Under the pieces are notes generated by a model that worked only from the letters and a program-made list of their open reading frames with translations, made no database searches and was not told the origin of the DNA. Of a stretch of 64,000 bases of DNA, positions 1-11,714 are shown piece after piece; within the stretch, counting starts at the first letter, position 1, and each line of letters begins with the position of its first letter. Made by a program: the position numbers and the translations under genes. Source of the stretch: Cherax quadricarinatus (lineage: Eukaryota > Arthropoda > Malacostraca > Decapoda > Parastacidae); contig NC_091298.1 of assembly GCF_038502225.1 (NCBI RefSeq), positions 28,949,548 to 29,013,547 of the forward strand, given 5' to 3'.

Positions 1-359
1 ACTGCATATACGTAATAAAAGGACAAATAAATGAACATTGATCAGCCTCTTCAATAATACTGATCTCACTGCAGTATTCAGAATGTTACCTCCTCCCCAT
101 GGATGGTATTTCCTAACTAGTAGTAAGAGTTTTCCTAAGACATGTCAGCATTGTCTCCACTCACCTTGACACTTTGGGCTAAACTCCAGAAAAAAACCTG
201 CCAACTGATCTGAGACACAGTTAGGCCTGCACTATCACTAAGGAAACAAAAGCCACAATAATATCTTAGATTTTGACTCCATTCAATTTCTTTTTTCACT
301 TTCAAAAAGTCTTACCTCACTGATAGACACCAGCATGTGACACTCAATGACACTAACCT
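1..359. other. No recognisable feature
   Basis: AT-rich sequence with no convincing ORF, splice site or repeat that I recognise. It may be the degraded upstream part of the LINE fragment that follows. Confidence 0.4.
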
Positions 360-508
360 CACCAACACAAACTATCAACACAAGGGTCACTCAGGGTAGT
401 GTCCTTGGTTCAATATTATTCCTCATCTACATCAATGACCTACCACATGCCCCCCAGGAACTTAAACCAGTTCTCTTTCCAGATGACATAACATTCATCA
501 TACAGTAG
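360..508 (+). pseudogene. LINE reverse transcriptase fragment (Jockey-superfamily type)
   Basis: A frame open from about 377 to the stop at 506 reads VTQGSVLGSILFLIYINDL and then FPDDITFII. These match the RT motifs (G)xPQGSVLGPLLFxIYINDL and FADDT of Jockey-superfamily LINEs. The second catalytic motif reads PDD rather than ADD. Only about 45 codons remain, and the fragment runs straight into the TA-flanked end of a DNA transposon at 501. This is a relic with no function of its own; the LINE family cannot be fixed from so short a piece. Confidence 0.75.
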
Positions 509-654
509 GGCCCCACTTATATGGTATGTTAGGTTCCAGGCTATCACCAGAAAGTCGACATCGCTGAAAGCAGAACGCCATTTTTTTCCACTTATAAATG
601 CATATAAATGCCAGATAACAAGTTTACATTAACGTATATTAAGTTAGCAATAGA
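503..654. mobile_element. Terminal fragment of a foldback/Tigger-like DNA transposon
   Basis: Begins CAGTAGGGCCCCACTTAT directly after a TA dinucleotide. This resembles the terminus of the foldback element at 28363 (CAGTAAGGCCCCACTTTACG). The other end is missing; the fragment stops where the 3' tail of an RTE LINE begins. Confidence 0.6.
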
Positions 655-1944
655 ATTTTTTTTTTTTTATTTATCACACCGGCCGATTCCCACCAAGGCA
701 GGGTGGCCCGAAAAAGAAAAACTTTCACCATCATTCACTCCATCACTGTCTTGCCAGAAGGGTGCTTTACACTACAGTTTTTAAACTGCAACATTAACAC
801 CCCTCCTTCAGAGTGCAGGCACTGTACTTCCCATCTCCAGGACTCAAGTCCGGCCTGCCGGTTTCCCTGAATCCCTTCATAAATGTTACTTTGCTCACAC
901 TCCAACAGCACGTCAAGTATTAAAAACCATTTGTCTCCATTCACTCCTATCAAACACGCTCACGCATGCCTGCTGGAAGTCCAAGCCCCTCGCACACAAA
1001 ACCTCCTTTACCCCCTCCCTCCAACCCTTCCTAGGCCGACCCCTACCCCGCCTTCCTTCCACTACAGACTGATACACTCTTGAAGTCATTCTGTTTCGCT
1101 CCATTCTCTCTACATGTCCGAACCACCTCAACAACCCTTCCTCAGCCCTCTGGACAACAGTTTTGGTAATCCCGCACCTCCTCCTAACTTCCAAACTACG
1201 AATTCTCTGCATTATATTCACACCACACATTGCCCTCAGACATGACATCTCCACTGCCTCCAGCCTTCTCCTCGCTGCAACATTCATCACCCACGCTTCA
1301 CACCCATATAAGAGCGTTGGTAAAACTATACTCTCATACATTCCCCTCTTTGCCTCCAAGGACAAAGTTCTTTGTCTCCACAGACTCCTAAGTGCACCAC
1401 TCACTCTTTTTCCCTCATCAATTCTATGATTCACCTCATCTTTCATAGACCCATCCGCTGACACGTCCACTCCCAAATATCTGAATACGTTCACCTCCTC
1501 CATACTCTCTCCCTCCAATCTGATATTCAATCTTTCATCACCTAATCTTTTTGTTATCCTCATAACCTTACTCTTTCCTGTATTCACCTTTAATTTTCTT
1601 CTTTTGCACACCCTACCAAATTCATCCACCAATCTCTGCAACTTCTCTTCAGAATCTCCCAAGAGCACAGTGTCATCAGCAAAGAGCAGCTGTGACAACT
1701 CCCACTTTGTGTGTGATTCTTTATCTTTTAACTCCACGCCTCTTGCCAAGACCCTCGCATTTACTTCTCTTACAACCCCATCTATAAATATATTAAACAA
1801 CCACGGTGACATCACACATCCTTGTCTAAGGCCTACTTTTACTGGGAAAAAATTTCCCTCTTTCCTACATACTCTAACTTGAGCCTCACTATCCTCGTAA
1901 AAACTCTTCACTGCTTTCAGTAACCTACCTCCTACACTAGGCAT
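655..1944 (-). mobile_element. RTE-clade LINE, copy 1, 5'-truncated
   Basis: The minus strand holds the last part of an RTE LINE. The 3' tail is a T-rich run (A-rich on the element strand), followed inward by the 3' UTR GGGCCACCCTGCCTTGGTGG that marks every RTE copy in this window. The copy ends abruptly in the middle of the reverse transcriptase domain at 1944, typical of incomplete reverse transcription. It is very similar to copy 2 at 2180-5650 and copy 4 at 41124-43371. Confidence 0.9.
913..1944 (-). pseudogene. RTE reverse transcriptase, C-terminal part
   Basis: An uninterrupted frame of about 340 codons covers the second half of the RT and the C-terminal domain. Visible motifs in order are GLRQGCVMSPWLFNIFIDGV, the catalytic FADDTVLLG, FRYLGVDVS, LLYGCEAWV, and the RTE-typical end RWFGHVERM with GRGRPRKGW. 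The natural stop follows MVFNT. The endonuclease and N-terminal RT are absent, so it cannot support retrotransposition, although the surviving part has no stop or frameshift, which suggests a fairly recent insertion. Confidence 0.9.
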
Positions 1945-2179
1945 TTAACCCTTTGAGGGGTCGGTCACGTACATGTACATCTTAACAGCCAGGGTTGGTC
2001 ACGTACTTATACAGTGGTCCCTCATTTTTCGTAATTAATCCGTTCCTGGAGCCGTTACTATAAACAAAATTTACGATTTGCAAATCAATTTTCCCCATAA
2101 GAAATAATGTAAATACAATTAATCCGTTCCTGACACCCAGAAATATTAAAACAAAAAAAATTTTTACATGAAATATACA

Positions 2180-5100
2180 TTTTTTTTTTTATCACACTGG
2201 CTGATTCCCACCAAGGCAGGGTGGCCCGAAAAAGAAAAACTTTCACCATCATTCACTCCATCACTGTCTTGCCAGAAGGGTGCTTTATACTACAGTTTTT
2301 AAACTGCAACATTAACACCCCTCCTTCAGAGTGCAGGCACTGTACTTCCCATCTCCAGGACTCAAGTCCGGCCTGCCGGTTTCCCTGAACCCCTTCATAA
2401 ATGTTACTTTGCTCACACTCCAACAGCACGTCAAGTATTAAAAACCATTTGTCTCCATTCACTCCTATCAAACACGCTTACGCATGCCTGCTGGAAGTCC
2501 AAGCCCCTCGCACACAAAACCTCCTTTACCCCCTCCCTCCAACCTTTCCTAGGCCGACCCCTACCCCACCTTCCTTCCGCTACAGACTTATACACTCTTG
2601 AAGTCACTCTGTTTCACTCCATTCTCTCTACATGTCCGAACCACCTCAACAACCCTTCCTCAGCCCTCTGGACAACAGTTTTGGTAATCCCGCAACTCCT
2701 CCTAACTTCCAAACTCGAATTCTCTGCATTATATTCACATCACACATTGCCCTCAGACATGACATCTCCACTGCCTCCAACCTTCTCCTCGCTGCAACAT
2801 TCATCACCCATGCTTTACACCCATATAAGAGCATTGGTAAAACTATACTCTCATACATTCCCCTCTTTGCCTCCAAGGACAAAGTTCTTTGTCTCCACAG
2901 ACTCCTAAGTGCACCACTCACCCATTTCCCCTCATCAATTCTATGATTCACCTCATCTTTCATAGACCCATCCACTGAGACGTCCACTCCCAAATATCTG
3001 AATACATTCACCTCCTCCATACTCTCTCCCTCCTATCTGATATCCGATCTTTCATCACCTAATCTTTTTTTTATCCTCATAGCCTTACTCTTTCCTGTAT
3101 TCACTTTTAATTTTCTTCTTTTGCACACCCTACCAAATTCATCCACCAATCTCTGCAACTTCTCTTCAGAATCTCCCAAGAGCACAGCGTCATCAGCAAA
3201 GAGCAACTGTGACAACTCCCACTTTATGTGTGATTCTTTATCTTTTAACTCCACGCCTCTTGCCAAGACCCTCGCATTTACTTCTCTTACAACCCCATCT
3301 ATAAATATATTAAACAACCACGGTGACATCACACATCCTTGTCTAAGGCCTACTTTTACTGGGAAATAATTTCCCTCTTTCCTACATACTCTAACTTGAG
3401 CCTCACTATCTTCGTAAAAACTCTTCACTGCTTTCAGTAACCTACCTCCTACACCATACACCTGCAACATCTGCCACATTGCCCCCCTATCCACCCTGTC
3501 ATATGCCTTTTCCAAATCCATAAATGCCACAAAGACCTCTTTAGCCTTATCTAAATACTGTTCACTTATATGTTTCACTGTAAACACCTGGTCCACACAC
3601 CCCCTACCTTTCCTAAAGCCTCCTTGTTCATCTGCTATCCTATTCTCCGTCTTACTCTTAATTCTTTCAATAATAACTCTACCATACACTTTACCAGGTA
3701 TACTCAACAGACTTATCCCCCTATAATTTTTGCACTCTCTTTTGTCCCCTTTGCCTTTATACAAAGGAACTATGCATGCTCTCTGCCAATCCCTAGGTAC
3801 CTTACCCTCTTCCATACATTTATTAAATAATTGCACCAACCACTCCAAAACTATATCCCCACCTGCTTTTAACATTTCTATCTTTATCCCATCAATCCCG
3901 GCTGCCTTACCCCCTTTCATTTTACCTACTGCCTCACGAACTTCTCCCACACTCACAACTGGCTCTTCCTCACTCCTACAAGATGTTATTCCTCCTTGCC
4001 CTATACACGAAATCACAGCTTCCCTATCTTCATCAACATTTAACAATTCCTCAAAATATTCCCTCCATCTTCCCAATACCTCTAACTCTCCATTTAATAA
4101 CTCTCCTCTCCTATTTTTAACTGACAAATCCATTTGTTCTCTAGGCTTTCTTAACTTGTTAATCTCACTCCAAAACTTTTTCTTATTTTCAACAAAATTT
4201 GTTGATAACATCTCACCCACTCTCTCATTTGCTCTCTTTTTACATTGCTTCACCACTCTCTTAACCTCTCTCTTTTTCTCCATATACTCTTCCCTCCTTG
4301 CATCACTTCTACTTTGTAAAAACTTCTCATATGCTAACTTTTTCTCCCTTACTACTCTCTTTACATCATCATTCCACCAATCGCTCCTCTTCCCTCCCGC
4401 ACCCACTTTCCTGTAACCACAAACTTCTGCTGAACACTCTAACACTACATTTTTAATCCTACCCCATACCTCTTCGACCCCATTGCCTATGCTCTCATTA
4501 GCCCATCTATCCTCCAATAGCTGTTTATATCTTACCCTAACTGCCTCCTCTTTTAGTTTATAAACCTTCACCTCTCTCTTCCCTGATGCTTCTATTCTCC
4601 TTGTATCCCATCTACCTTTTACTCTCAGTGTAGCTACAACTAGAAAGTGATCTGATATATCTGTGGCCCCTCTATAAACATGTACATCCTGAAGTCTACT
4701 CAACAGTCTTTTATCTACCAATACATAATCCAACAAACTACTGTCATTTTGCCCTACATCATATCTTGTATACTTATTTATCCTCTTTTTCTTAAAATAT
4801 GTATTACCTATAACTAAACCCCTTTCTATACAAAGTTCAATCAAAGGGCTCCCATTATCATTTACACCTGGCACTCCAAACTTACCTACCACACCCTCTC
4901 TAAAAGTTTCTCCTACTTTAGCATTCAGGTCCCCTACCACAATTACTCTCTCACTTGGTTCAAAGGCTCCTATACATTCACTTAACATCTCCCAAAATCT
5001 CTCTCTCTCCTCTACATTCCTCTCTTCTCCAGGTGCATACACGCTTATTATGACCCACTTTTCGCATCCAACCTTTACTTTAATCCACATAATTCTTGAA

Positions 5101-5650
5101 TTTACACATTCATATTCTCTTTTCTCCTTCCATAACTGATCCTTCAACATTACTGCTACCCCTTCCTTTGCTCTAACTCTCTCAGATACTCCAGATTTAA
5201 TCCCATTTATTTCCCCCCACCGAAACTCCCCTACCCCCTTCAGCTTTGTTTCGCTTAGGGCCAGGACATCCAACTTCTTTTCATTCATAACATCAGCAAT
5301 CATCTGTTTCTTGTCATCCGCACTACATCCACGCACATTCATGCATCCCAGTTTTATAGAGTTTTTCTTCTTCTCTTTTTTAGTAAATGTCTACAGGAGA
5401 AGGGGTTACTAGCCCATTGCTCCCGGCATTTTAGTCGCCTCATACGACACGCATGGCTTACGGAGGAAAGATTCTTTTCCACTTCCCCATGGACAATAGA
5501 AGAAATAAAGAACAACAAGAGCTATTTAGAAAAAGGAGAAAAAACTAGATGTATGTATATATATATATGCATGTGCATGTCTGTGAAGTGTGACCAAAGT
5601 GTAAGTAGGAGTAGCAAGATATGTACATATAGTACATAAACAATACAATG
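2180..5650 (-). mobile_element. RTE-clade LINE, copy 2, nearly full length with 5' UTR
   Basis: The most complete RTE copy in the window. In element order it has a 5' UTR (about 5343-5650) containing ATGCCGGGAGCAATGGGCTA on the minus strand, an endonuclease-RT ORF, and a 3' UTR ending in an A-rich tail near 2180. It is inserted near the 3' end of a Tigger relic. The 5' limit is uncertain because no clear target duplication was found. The 5' UTR is shared with the short RTE derivatives at 48225, 53108 and 63845. Confidence 0.85.
2431..5342 (-). pseudogene. RTE ORF: AP-like endonuclease plus reverse transcriptase, near-complete
   Basis: About 970 codons, close to the usual RTE ORF2 length. The N-terminus starts MNVRGCSADDKKQMIADVM; the endonuclease/exonuclease/phosphatase domain shows ALSETKLKG, ISVYAPGEERN, VVGDLNAKVGE and the terminal SDHFLVVATL. 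The RT follows with GKAAGIDGIKIEML, IVPLYKGKG, NYRGISLLS, EQGGFRKGRGCVDQ, FMDLEKAYDRVD, LRQGCVMSPWLFN and FADDAVLL. The ORF is broken by a TTG-to-TAG nonsense change at 3030-3032 and, compared with copies 1 and 4, by a one-base deletion near 2716. The endonuclease would nick target DNA and the RT would copy the element RNA into the nick. This copy should be inactive because of the two lesions. Confidence 0.92.
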
Positions 5651-5747
5651 GGAAATGATGAATGAAACATTAACAGCATAACACTTACCTTTATTGGAGA
5701 TTCTTCTTAGTGTATGGGAGACTGGAGGAGGAGAGAGATTGGATTGT

Positions 5748-6011
5748 TTACAGTTTGGAAGGGGAATCCCCTTCCAGCAACACCTCAGGTACCAATTGCT
5801 TCTCTGGGGATGCTTCTCTTCTCTGTTTCTTAATGCCACTAGGACCACCTTGAGAGTCACTCTAGTCCTCTCTCTCAAAATAACTGTGGAGAGAGCTCTG
5901 TTTCTGGTGTCTCTTTAACACTTCCCGAAAATGGCCCAAGACTTTGTCACTGTACATATTTCTCACCTTCTTTACCACAGGCTTGGCACTAGGAGCTTTC
6001 TTTGGAGCCAT
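5748..6011 (-). pseudogene. Tigger transposase remnant (N- and C-terminal tips only)
   Basis: On the minus strand an ATG at 6011 begins MAPKKAPSAKPVVKKVRN, the Tigger N-terminus seen in all copies here. About 180 bp later comes the C-terminal tail DSQGGPSGIKKQRRE ending near SPSKL. The helix-turn-helix and DDD catalytic regions are deleted. It can be mobilised only in trans. Confidence 0.75.
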
Positions 6012-6404
6012 GGTAGCTTATTTAGTAATTGCAAGTACTAAAATGAGTGGAATATTATGAAATATTTCGTAGGAGCACTTTAGGAGACCTTCACTCACTG
6101 GTAAACAATGCCAGACTGGCTGGGCAGGGAGGCCGCCCCGGCTCACACCGTGCGTATGCGTCCCAGACGAACTACTATTCGCAAGTCAACCTATGAAAAG
6201 CGAGTCCATGTTAATACGAAAATACCCCTATGATTGGCGAAATTTACGATTGCCGAGAACTACGAAAAGCGAGGGACCACTGTGCATGTAAATTCTAGCG
6301 CTTTCAAATCTGGTGGAAGAAAGCTGGTAGGTATACATATGAAAGAATGGGTCTGCATGGTTAGTGTGGGCAGTATAAAAAAAATCCTGAAGCACGCAGT
6401 GCAG

Positions 6405-9400
6405 GGCGAGGGGAGTGAGCAAGGTGGGTCTGGCAAGCAGGGCGAGGGTGATGAGCAAGGTGGGTCTGGCAATCAGGGTGAGGGTGATGAGAAAGGTGGG
6501 TTTGGCAAGCAGGGCGAGGGTGATGAGCAAGGTGGGTCTGGCAAGCAGGGCGAGGGTGATGAGCAAGGAGGGTTTGGCAAGCATGGCATGGGGGGTCACA
6601 AGCAGGGAGTGGCAAGCATGCCAGTGGGGTCACAAGCAGGGAGTGGCATGGCAGGGGGGTCACAAGCAGGGAGTGGCAAGCATGGCAGGGGGGCCACAAA
6701 CAGGGAGTGGCAAGATGGGGTGAGGGGTGATGCATAGGTCAAGGGGTAGCAAACAGGGCAAGGGTGGTGAGCAAAGAGGGGGGTGGTGAGCAAAGAGGGG
6801 GGTGGTGAGCAAAGAGGGGGGTGGTGAGCAAAGGGGGGTGGTAAGCAGGGAGGGGTAGGAAGCAGGAAGGGGGTGGTGAGCATGGTGGGGGTGGTGAACA
6901 GGGGGGGAAGGTGACCAGGGAGGGGGTAGTGAGCAGGGGGGGGTGGCGAGCAGGGAGGGGGTGGCGAGCAGGGAGAGGGTGGAAAGCATGGAGTGGGTGG
7001 CGAGCAGGGAAGGGGTGGCAAGCAGGGAGGGGTGGTGAGAAGGGAGGGGGTGGTGAGAAGGGAGGGGGTTGTGAGCAGGGAGGGGGTGGTGAGCAGGGAG
7101 AGGCTAGTGAGAAGGGAGGGAGTGACAAGCAGGGAAGGGGGGTGACGAGTAGGGAGGGGGTGGAGAGCATGGAAGGGGTGGAGAGCAAGGAAGGGGTGGC
7201 AAGCAGGGAGGGGGTGGCGAGCAGGGAGGGGGTGGTGAGCAGGGAGGGAGTAGTGAACAGGGTGGGGGTGGTGAGCAGGGAGTGGGTGGCGAGCAGGGAA
7301 GGGGTGGTGAGCAGGGAGGAGGTGAGAAGGGAGGGGGGTTGCAAGCAGGGAGGGGGTGGCGAGCAGGGAAAGGCTAGTGAGCAGGGAGGGGGTGACGAGC
7401 AGGGAGGAGGTAGTGAGCAGGGAGGGGGTGGTGAGCAGGGAGGGGGTTGTGAGCAGGGAGGGGGTGGAGAGCAGGGAGGGGGTGGAGAGCAGGGAGGGGG
7501 TGGCGAGCAGGGAGGGGTCGTGAGAAGGGAGGGGGTAGTGAGTAGGGATGGGGTGGCGAGCAGGGAGAGGCTAGCGAGCAGGGAGGGGGTAGTGAGCAGG
7601 GATGGGGTGGTGAGCAGGGAGGTGGTAGTGAGCAGGGAGGGGGTAGTGAGCAGGAAGGGGGTGGTGGGCAGGGAGGGGGTGGCAAGCAGGGAAGTGGTAG
7701 TGAGTAGGGAGGGGGTGGCAAACAGGGAGGGTTTGGCGAGCAAGGACGGGGTGGCGAGCAGGGAGGGGGTGGCGAGCAGGGAAAAGCTAGTGAGCAGGGA
7801 GAGGGTGACGAGCAGGGAGGAGGTAGTGAGCAGGGAGGGGGTGGAGAGCAGGGAGGGGGTGGAGAGCAGGGAGGGGTTGTGAGAAGGGAGGGGGTAGTGA
7901 GTAGGGATGGGGTGGTGAGCAGGGAGAGGCTAGCGAGCAGGGAGGGGGTAGTGAGCAGGGATGGGGTGGTGAGCAGGGAGGTGGTAGTGAGCAGGGAGGG
8001 GGTAGTGAGCAGGAAGGGGGTGGTGGGCAGGGAGGGGGTGGCAAGCAGGGAAGTGGTAGTGAGTAGGGAGGGGGTGGCAAACAGGGAGGGTATGGCGAGC
8101 ATGGACGGGGTGGCGAGCAGGGAGGGGGTGGCGAGCAGGGAAAAGCTAGTGAGCAGGGAGAGGGTGACGAGCAGGGAGGAGGTAGTGAGCAGGGAGGGGG
8201 TGGAGAGCAGGGAGGGGGTGGAGAGCAGGGAGGGGTTGTGAGAAGGGAGGGGGTAGTGAGCAGGGATGGGGTGGCGAGCTTGGGGAGGCTAGTGAGCAGG
8301 GAGGGGGTAGTGAGCAGGGAGGGGGTGGCAGGCAGGGAGGGGGTGGCAAGCAGGGAAGGGGTAGTGAGTAGGGAGGGGGTGGCGAACAGGGAGGGTTTGG
8401 CGAGCAAGGATGGGGTGGCGAGCAGGGAGGGGGTGGCGAGCAGGGAAAAGCTAGTGAGCAGGGAGAGGGAGACGAGCAGGGAGAGGGAGACGAGCAGGGA
8501 GGAGGTAGTGAGCAGGGAGGGGGTAGTGAGCAGGGAGGGGTCGTGAGAAGGGAGGGGGTAGTGAGCAGGGATGGGGTGGCGAGCTTGGGGAGGCTAGTGG
8601 GCAGGGAGGGGGTAGTGAGCAGGGATGGGGTGGTGAGCAGGGAGGTGGTAGTGAGCAGGGAGGGGGTAGTGAGCAGGGAGGGGGGTGGTGAGCGGGGTGG
8701 GGTGGCGAGCAGGGAAAAGCTAGTGAGCAGGGAGAGGGTGACGAGCAGGGAGGAGGTAGTGAGCAGGGAGGGGGTGGAGAGAAGGGAGGGGCTGGAGAGC
8801 AGGGAGGGGTTGTGAGAAGGGAGGGGGTAGTGAGTAGGGATGGGGTGGTGAGCAGGGAGCGGGTAGCGAGCAGGGAGGGGGTAGTGAGCAGGGATGGGGT
8901 GGTGAGCAGGGAGGTGGTAGTGAGCAGGGAGGGGGTAGTGAGCAGGAAGGGGGTGGTGGGCAGGGAGGGGGTGGCAAGCAGGGAAGTGGTAGTGAGTAGG
9001 GAGGGGGTGGCAAACAGGGAGGGTATGGCGAGCATGGACGGGGGTGGCGAGCAGGGAGGGGGTGGCGAGCAGGGAAAAGCTAGTGAGCAGGGAGAGGGTG
9101 ACGAGAAGGGAGGAGGTAGTGAGCAGGGAGGGGGTGGAGAGCAGGGAGGGGGTGGAGAGCAGGGAGTTGGTTGTGAGCAGGGAGGGGGTAGTGAGCAGGG
9201 ATGGGGTGGAGAGCTTGGGGGGGCTAGTGAGCAGGGAGGGGGTAGTGAGCAGGGAGGGGGTGGCAGGCAGGGAGGGGGTGGCAAGCAGGGAAGGGGTAGT
9301 GAGTAGGGAGGGGGTGGCGAACAGGGAGGGTTTGGCGAGCAAGGATGGGGTGGCGAGCAGGGAGGGGGTGGCGAGCAGGGAAAAGCTAGTGAGCAGGGAG

Positions 9401-9900
9401 AGGGAGACGAGCAGGGAGAGGGAGACGAGCAGGGAGGAGGTTGTGAGCAGGGAGGGGGTGGCGAGCAGGGAGGGGTCGTGAGAAGGGAGGGGGTAGTGAG
9501 CAGGGATGGGGTGGCGAGCTTGGGGAGGCTAGTGGGCAGGGAGGGGGTAGTGAGCAGGGATGGGGTGGTGAGCAGGGAGGTGGTAGTGAGCAGGGAGGGG
9601 GTAGTGAGCAGGGAGGGGGGTGGTGAGCAGGGAGGGGGTGGCGAGCAGGGAAGGGGTAGTGAGCAGGGAGGGGGTGGCAAGCAGGGAGGGGGTGGCAAGC
9701 AGGGATGGGGTCGTGAGTAGGTAGGGGTGGCAAGCTGGGAGGGCTTGGCGAGCAGGGGGGGTTTTGCGAGCAGGGACGGTTTGGCGAGCAGGGAGGGGGT
9801 GGCAAGCAGGGATGGGGTGGCGAGCAGGGAAGGGGTGGCGAGCAGGGAAGGGGTAGTGAGTAGGGAGGGGGTGGTGAGCAGGGATGGGGTGGCAAGAAAT
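6405..9900 (+). repeat. G-rich 18-bp minisatellite with higher-order structure
   Basis: About 190 copies of an 18-bp unit, consensus near AGGGAGGGGGTGGYGAGC. The first 200 bp has a 36-bp double unit. A marker variant (AAAAGCTAGTGAGCAGGG) recurs at 7782, 8141, 8446, 8715, 9075 and 9381. The spacing is about 20, 17, 15, 20 and 17 units, giving a super-repeat of about 935 bp. The strand is strongly G-rich (GGGAGGGGG runs) and could form G-quadruplexes. Long open frames on both strands are by-products of a period divisible by three. Confidence 0.95.
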
Positions 9901-10120
9901 GTGAGGGTGGCAAGGTGAGGGTGGCAAGCAGGTTGAGGGTGGCATGCAAGGTGAGAGTGGCAAGCAAGGTGTGGGTGACATGCAAGGTGAGGGTGGCAAG
10001 CAAGGTGAGGGTAGCAAGCAAGGTGAGGGTGGCAAGCAAGATGAGGGTGGCATGCAATGTGAGGGTGAGAAGCAATGTGAGGGTGAGAAGCAATGTGAGG
10101 GTGGCATGCAAGGTAAGGGT
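9900..10120 (+). repeat. 18-bp minisatellite, second variant, left part
   Basis: Unit close to GTGAGGGTGGCAAGCAAG, continuous with the preceding array and clearly related to it (shared GGGTGGC-AGC core). It continues at 11715 on the other side of the inserted LINE, so the LINE split one array. Confidence 0.9.
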
Positions 10121-11712
10121 GGAACAGGACGATAATAAACTGTGCACGATTAGGGTCACAAGTGACATGGTCCTTAGGCAAATAGATAAATTAAAACCTA
10201 ACAAATCCCCAGGCCCTGATGAACTGTATGCAAGGGTTCTAAAGGAATGTAAAGAGGAGCTTAGCAAACCTTTGGCTAATCTTTTCAACATATCACTACA
10301 AACTGGCATGGTGCCAGATAATTGGAAAATGGCAAATGTGATACCTATTTTCAAAGCAGGTAACAGGTCCTTAGCTTCGAACTATAGACCAATAAGCCTA
10401 ACCTCCATAGTGGGAAAATTTATGGAATCAATAATTGCCAAGGCAGTTCGTAGCCACCTTGAAAAGCATAAATTAATCAACGAATCTCAGCATGGTTTTA
10501 CAAAGGGGCGTTCCTGCCTTACGAATTTATTAACTTTTTTCACTAAGGTATTTGAGGAGGTAGATCATGGTAATGAATATGATATTGTGTATATGGACTT
10601 CAGTAAGGCTTTTGACAGGGTCCCACATCAGAGACTATTGAGGAAAATTAAGGCACATGGAATAGGAGGAGAAATTTTTTTTCTGGATAGAGGCATGGTT
10701 GACAAATAGGCAGCAGAGAGTTTGCATAAATGGGGAGAAATCAGAGTTGGGAAGCGTCACGAGCGGTGTTCCACAGGGGTCAGTGTTGGGCCCCCTGCTG
10801 TTCATAATCTACATAAACGACATAGATGAGGGCATAAAGAGCGACATCAGCAAGTTTGCCGATGACACCAAAATAGGCCGTCGAATTCATTCTGACAAGG
10901 ACATTAGAGCACTCCAGGAAGATTTGAGTAGACTGATGCAGTGGTCGGAGAGGTGGCAGATGCAGTTTAATATAGACAAATGCAAAGTTCTAAATGTTGG
11001 ACAGGACAATAACCATGCCACATATAAACTAAATAATGTATATCTTATTATTACGGATTGCGAAAAAGATTTAGGAGTTCTGGTTAGCAGTAATCTGAAA
11101 CCAAGACAACAGTGCATAAGTGTTTGCAATAAAGCTAATAGAATCCTTGGCTTCATATCAAGAAGCATAAATAATAGGAGTCCTCAGGTTGTTCTTCAAC
11201 TCTATACATCCTTGGTTAGGCCTCCTTTAGATTATGTTGCAGTTTTGGTCACTGTATTACAGAATGGATATAAATGCTCTGGAAAATGTACAAAGGAGGA
11301 TGACAAAGTTGATCCCATGTATCAGAAACCTTCCCTATGAGGATACACTAAGGGCTCTGAATCTGCACTCTCTAGAAAGACGTAGAATTAGGGGGGATAT
11401 GATTGAGGTGTATAAATGGAAGACAGGAATAAATAAAGGGGATGCAAATAGTGTGCTGAAAATATCTAGCCTAGACAGGACTCGCAGCAATGGTTTTAAG
11501 TTAGAAAAATTCAGATTCAGGAAGGATATAGGAAAGTACTGGTTTGGTAATAGAGTTGTGGATGAGTGGAACGAACTCCCAAGTACAGTCATAGAGGCCA
11601 GAACGTTGTGTAGCTTTAAAAGTAAGTTGGATAAATACATGAGTGGGTGTGGGTGGGTGTGAGTTGGACCTGATTAGCTTGTGCTACCAGGTCGGTTGCC
11701 GTGTTCCTCCCT
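10121..11712 (+). mobile_element. CR1/L2-like LINE (LINE-A) inserted in the minisatellite
   Basis: 5'-truncated LINE: RT domain, C-terminal region and a short 3' UTR with GTGGGTGTGGGTGGGTGTGA and AGCTTGTGCTACCAGG. Minisatellite of the same type lies on both sides, so the LINE inserted into an existing array. The exact ends are hard to fix because the flanks are repetitive. Confidence 0.88.
10140..11662 (+). pseudogene. CR1/L2-like reverse transcriptase with two frameshifts
   Basis: RT motifs run through three frames. 10140-10690 has LKPNKSPGPDELYARVLK, NYRPISLTSIVGKFME, ESQHGFTKGRSCLTNL and YMDFSKAFDRVPHQRLL. 10700-11270 has SGVPQGSVLGPLLFIIYIND, KFADDTKIG, WQMQFNIDKCKVLNVG and KDLGVLVSSNL. 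11234-11662 has LENVQRRMTKLI, LNLHSLERRRIRGDMIEVYK and WNELPSTVIEA. Shifts lie near 10680-10700 and 11240-11280. The endonuclease is absent (5' truncation). The catalytic FADD is intact, so decay is limited to indels. Confidence 0.9.
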
Positions 11713-11714
11713 TA

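Larger units (their letters stand above)
2012..6282 (-). mobile_element. Tigger/pogo derivative interrupted by an RTE LINE
   Basis: Left end CAGTGGTCCCTC follows TA (2010-2011); right end GAGGGACCACTG stops at 6282 (the next dinucleotide is TG, a probable mutation of TA). Inside are the Tigger constant blocks (TTAATCCGTTCCTG, TTTTCCCCATAAGAAATAAT). RTE copy 2 is inserted near 2180. The native element is roughly 800 bp: an internal-deletion derivative. Confidence 0.85.
1949..6405 (+). mobile_element. piggyBac-like MITE (family 1), interrupted and truncated
   Basis: Starts CCCTTTGAGGGGTCGG directly after TTAA (1945-1948). It is split at 2010 by the Tigger element 2012-6282 and resumes at 6283 with the family-1 subterminal text (AAATTCTAGCGCTTTCAAAT, then AAAGCTGG). 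It is cut off near 6405 where the minisatellite begins, so the right terminus is missing. Confidence 0.7.

Noticed and set aside
3730..4416. A 228-codon plus-strand frame, also seen antisense at 41131-41817
   Set aside because: It is the antisense shadow of the RTE reverse transcriptase ORF.
8451..10181. A 576-codon open frame on the minus strand and similar long frames on both strands of 6.4-10.2 kb
   Set aside because: They come from an 18-bp tandem repeat; the period is a multiple of three, so stops are avoided in several frames at once. There is no start context or domain, and the proline/serine/leucine composition is a direct reading of the repeat.
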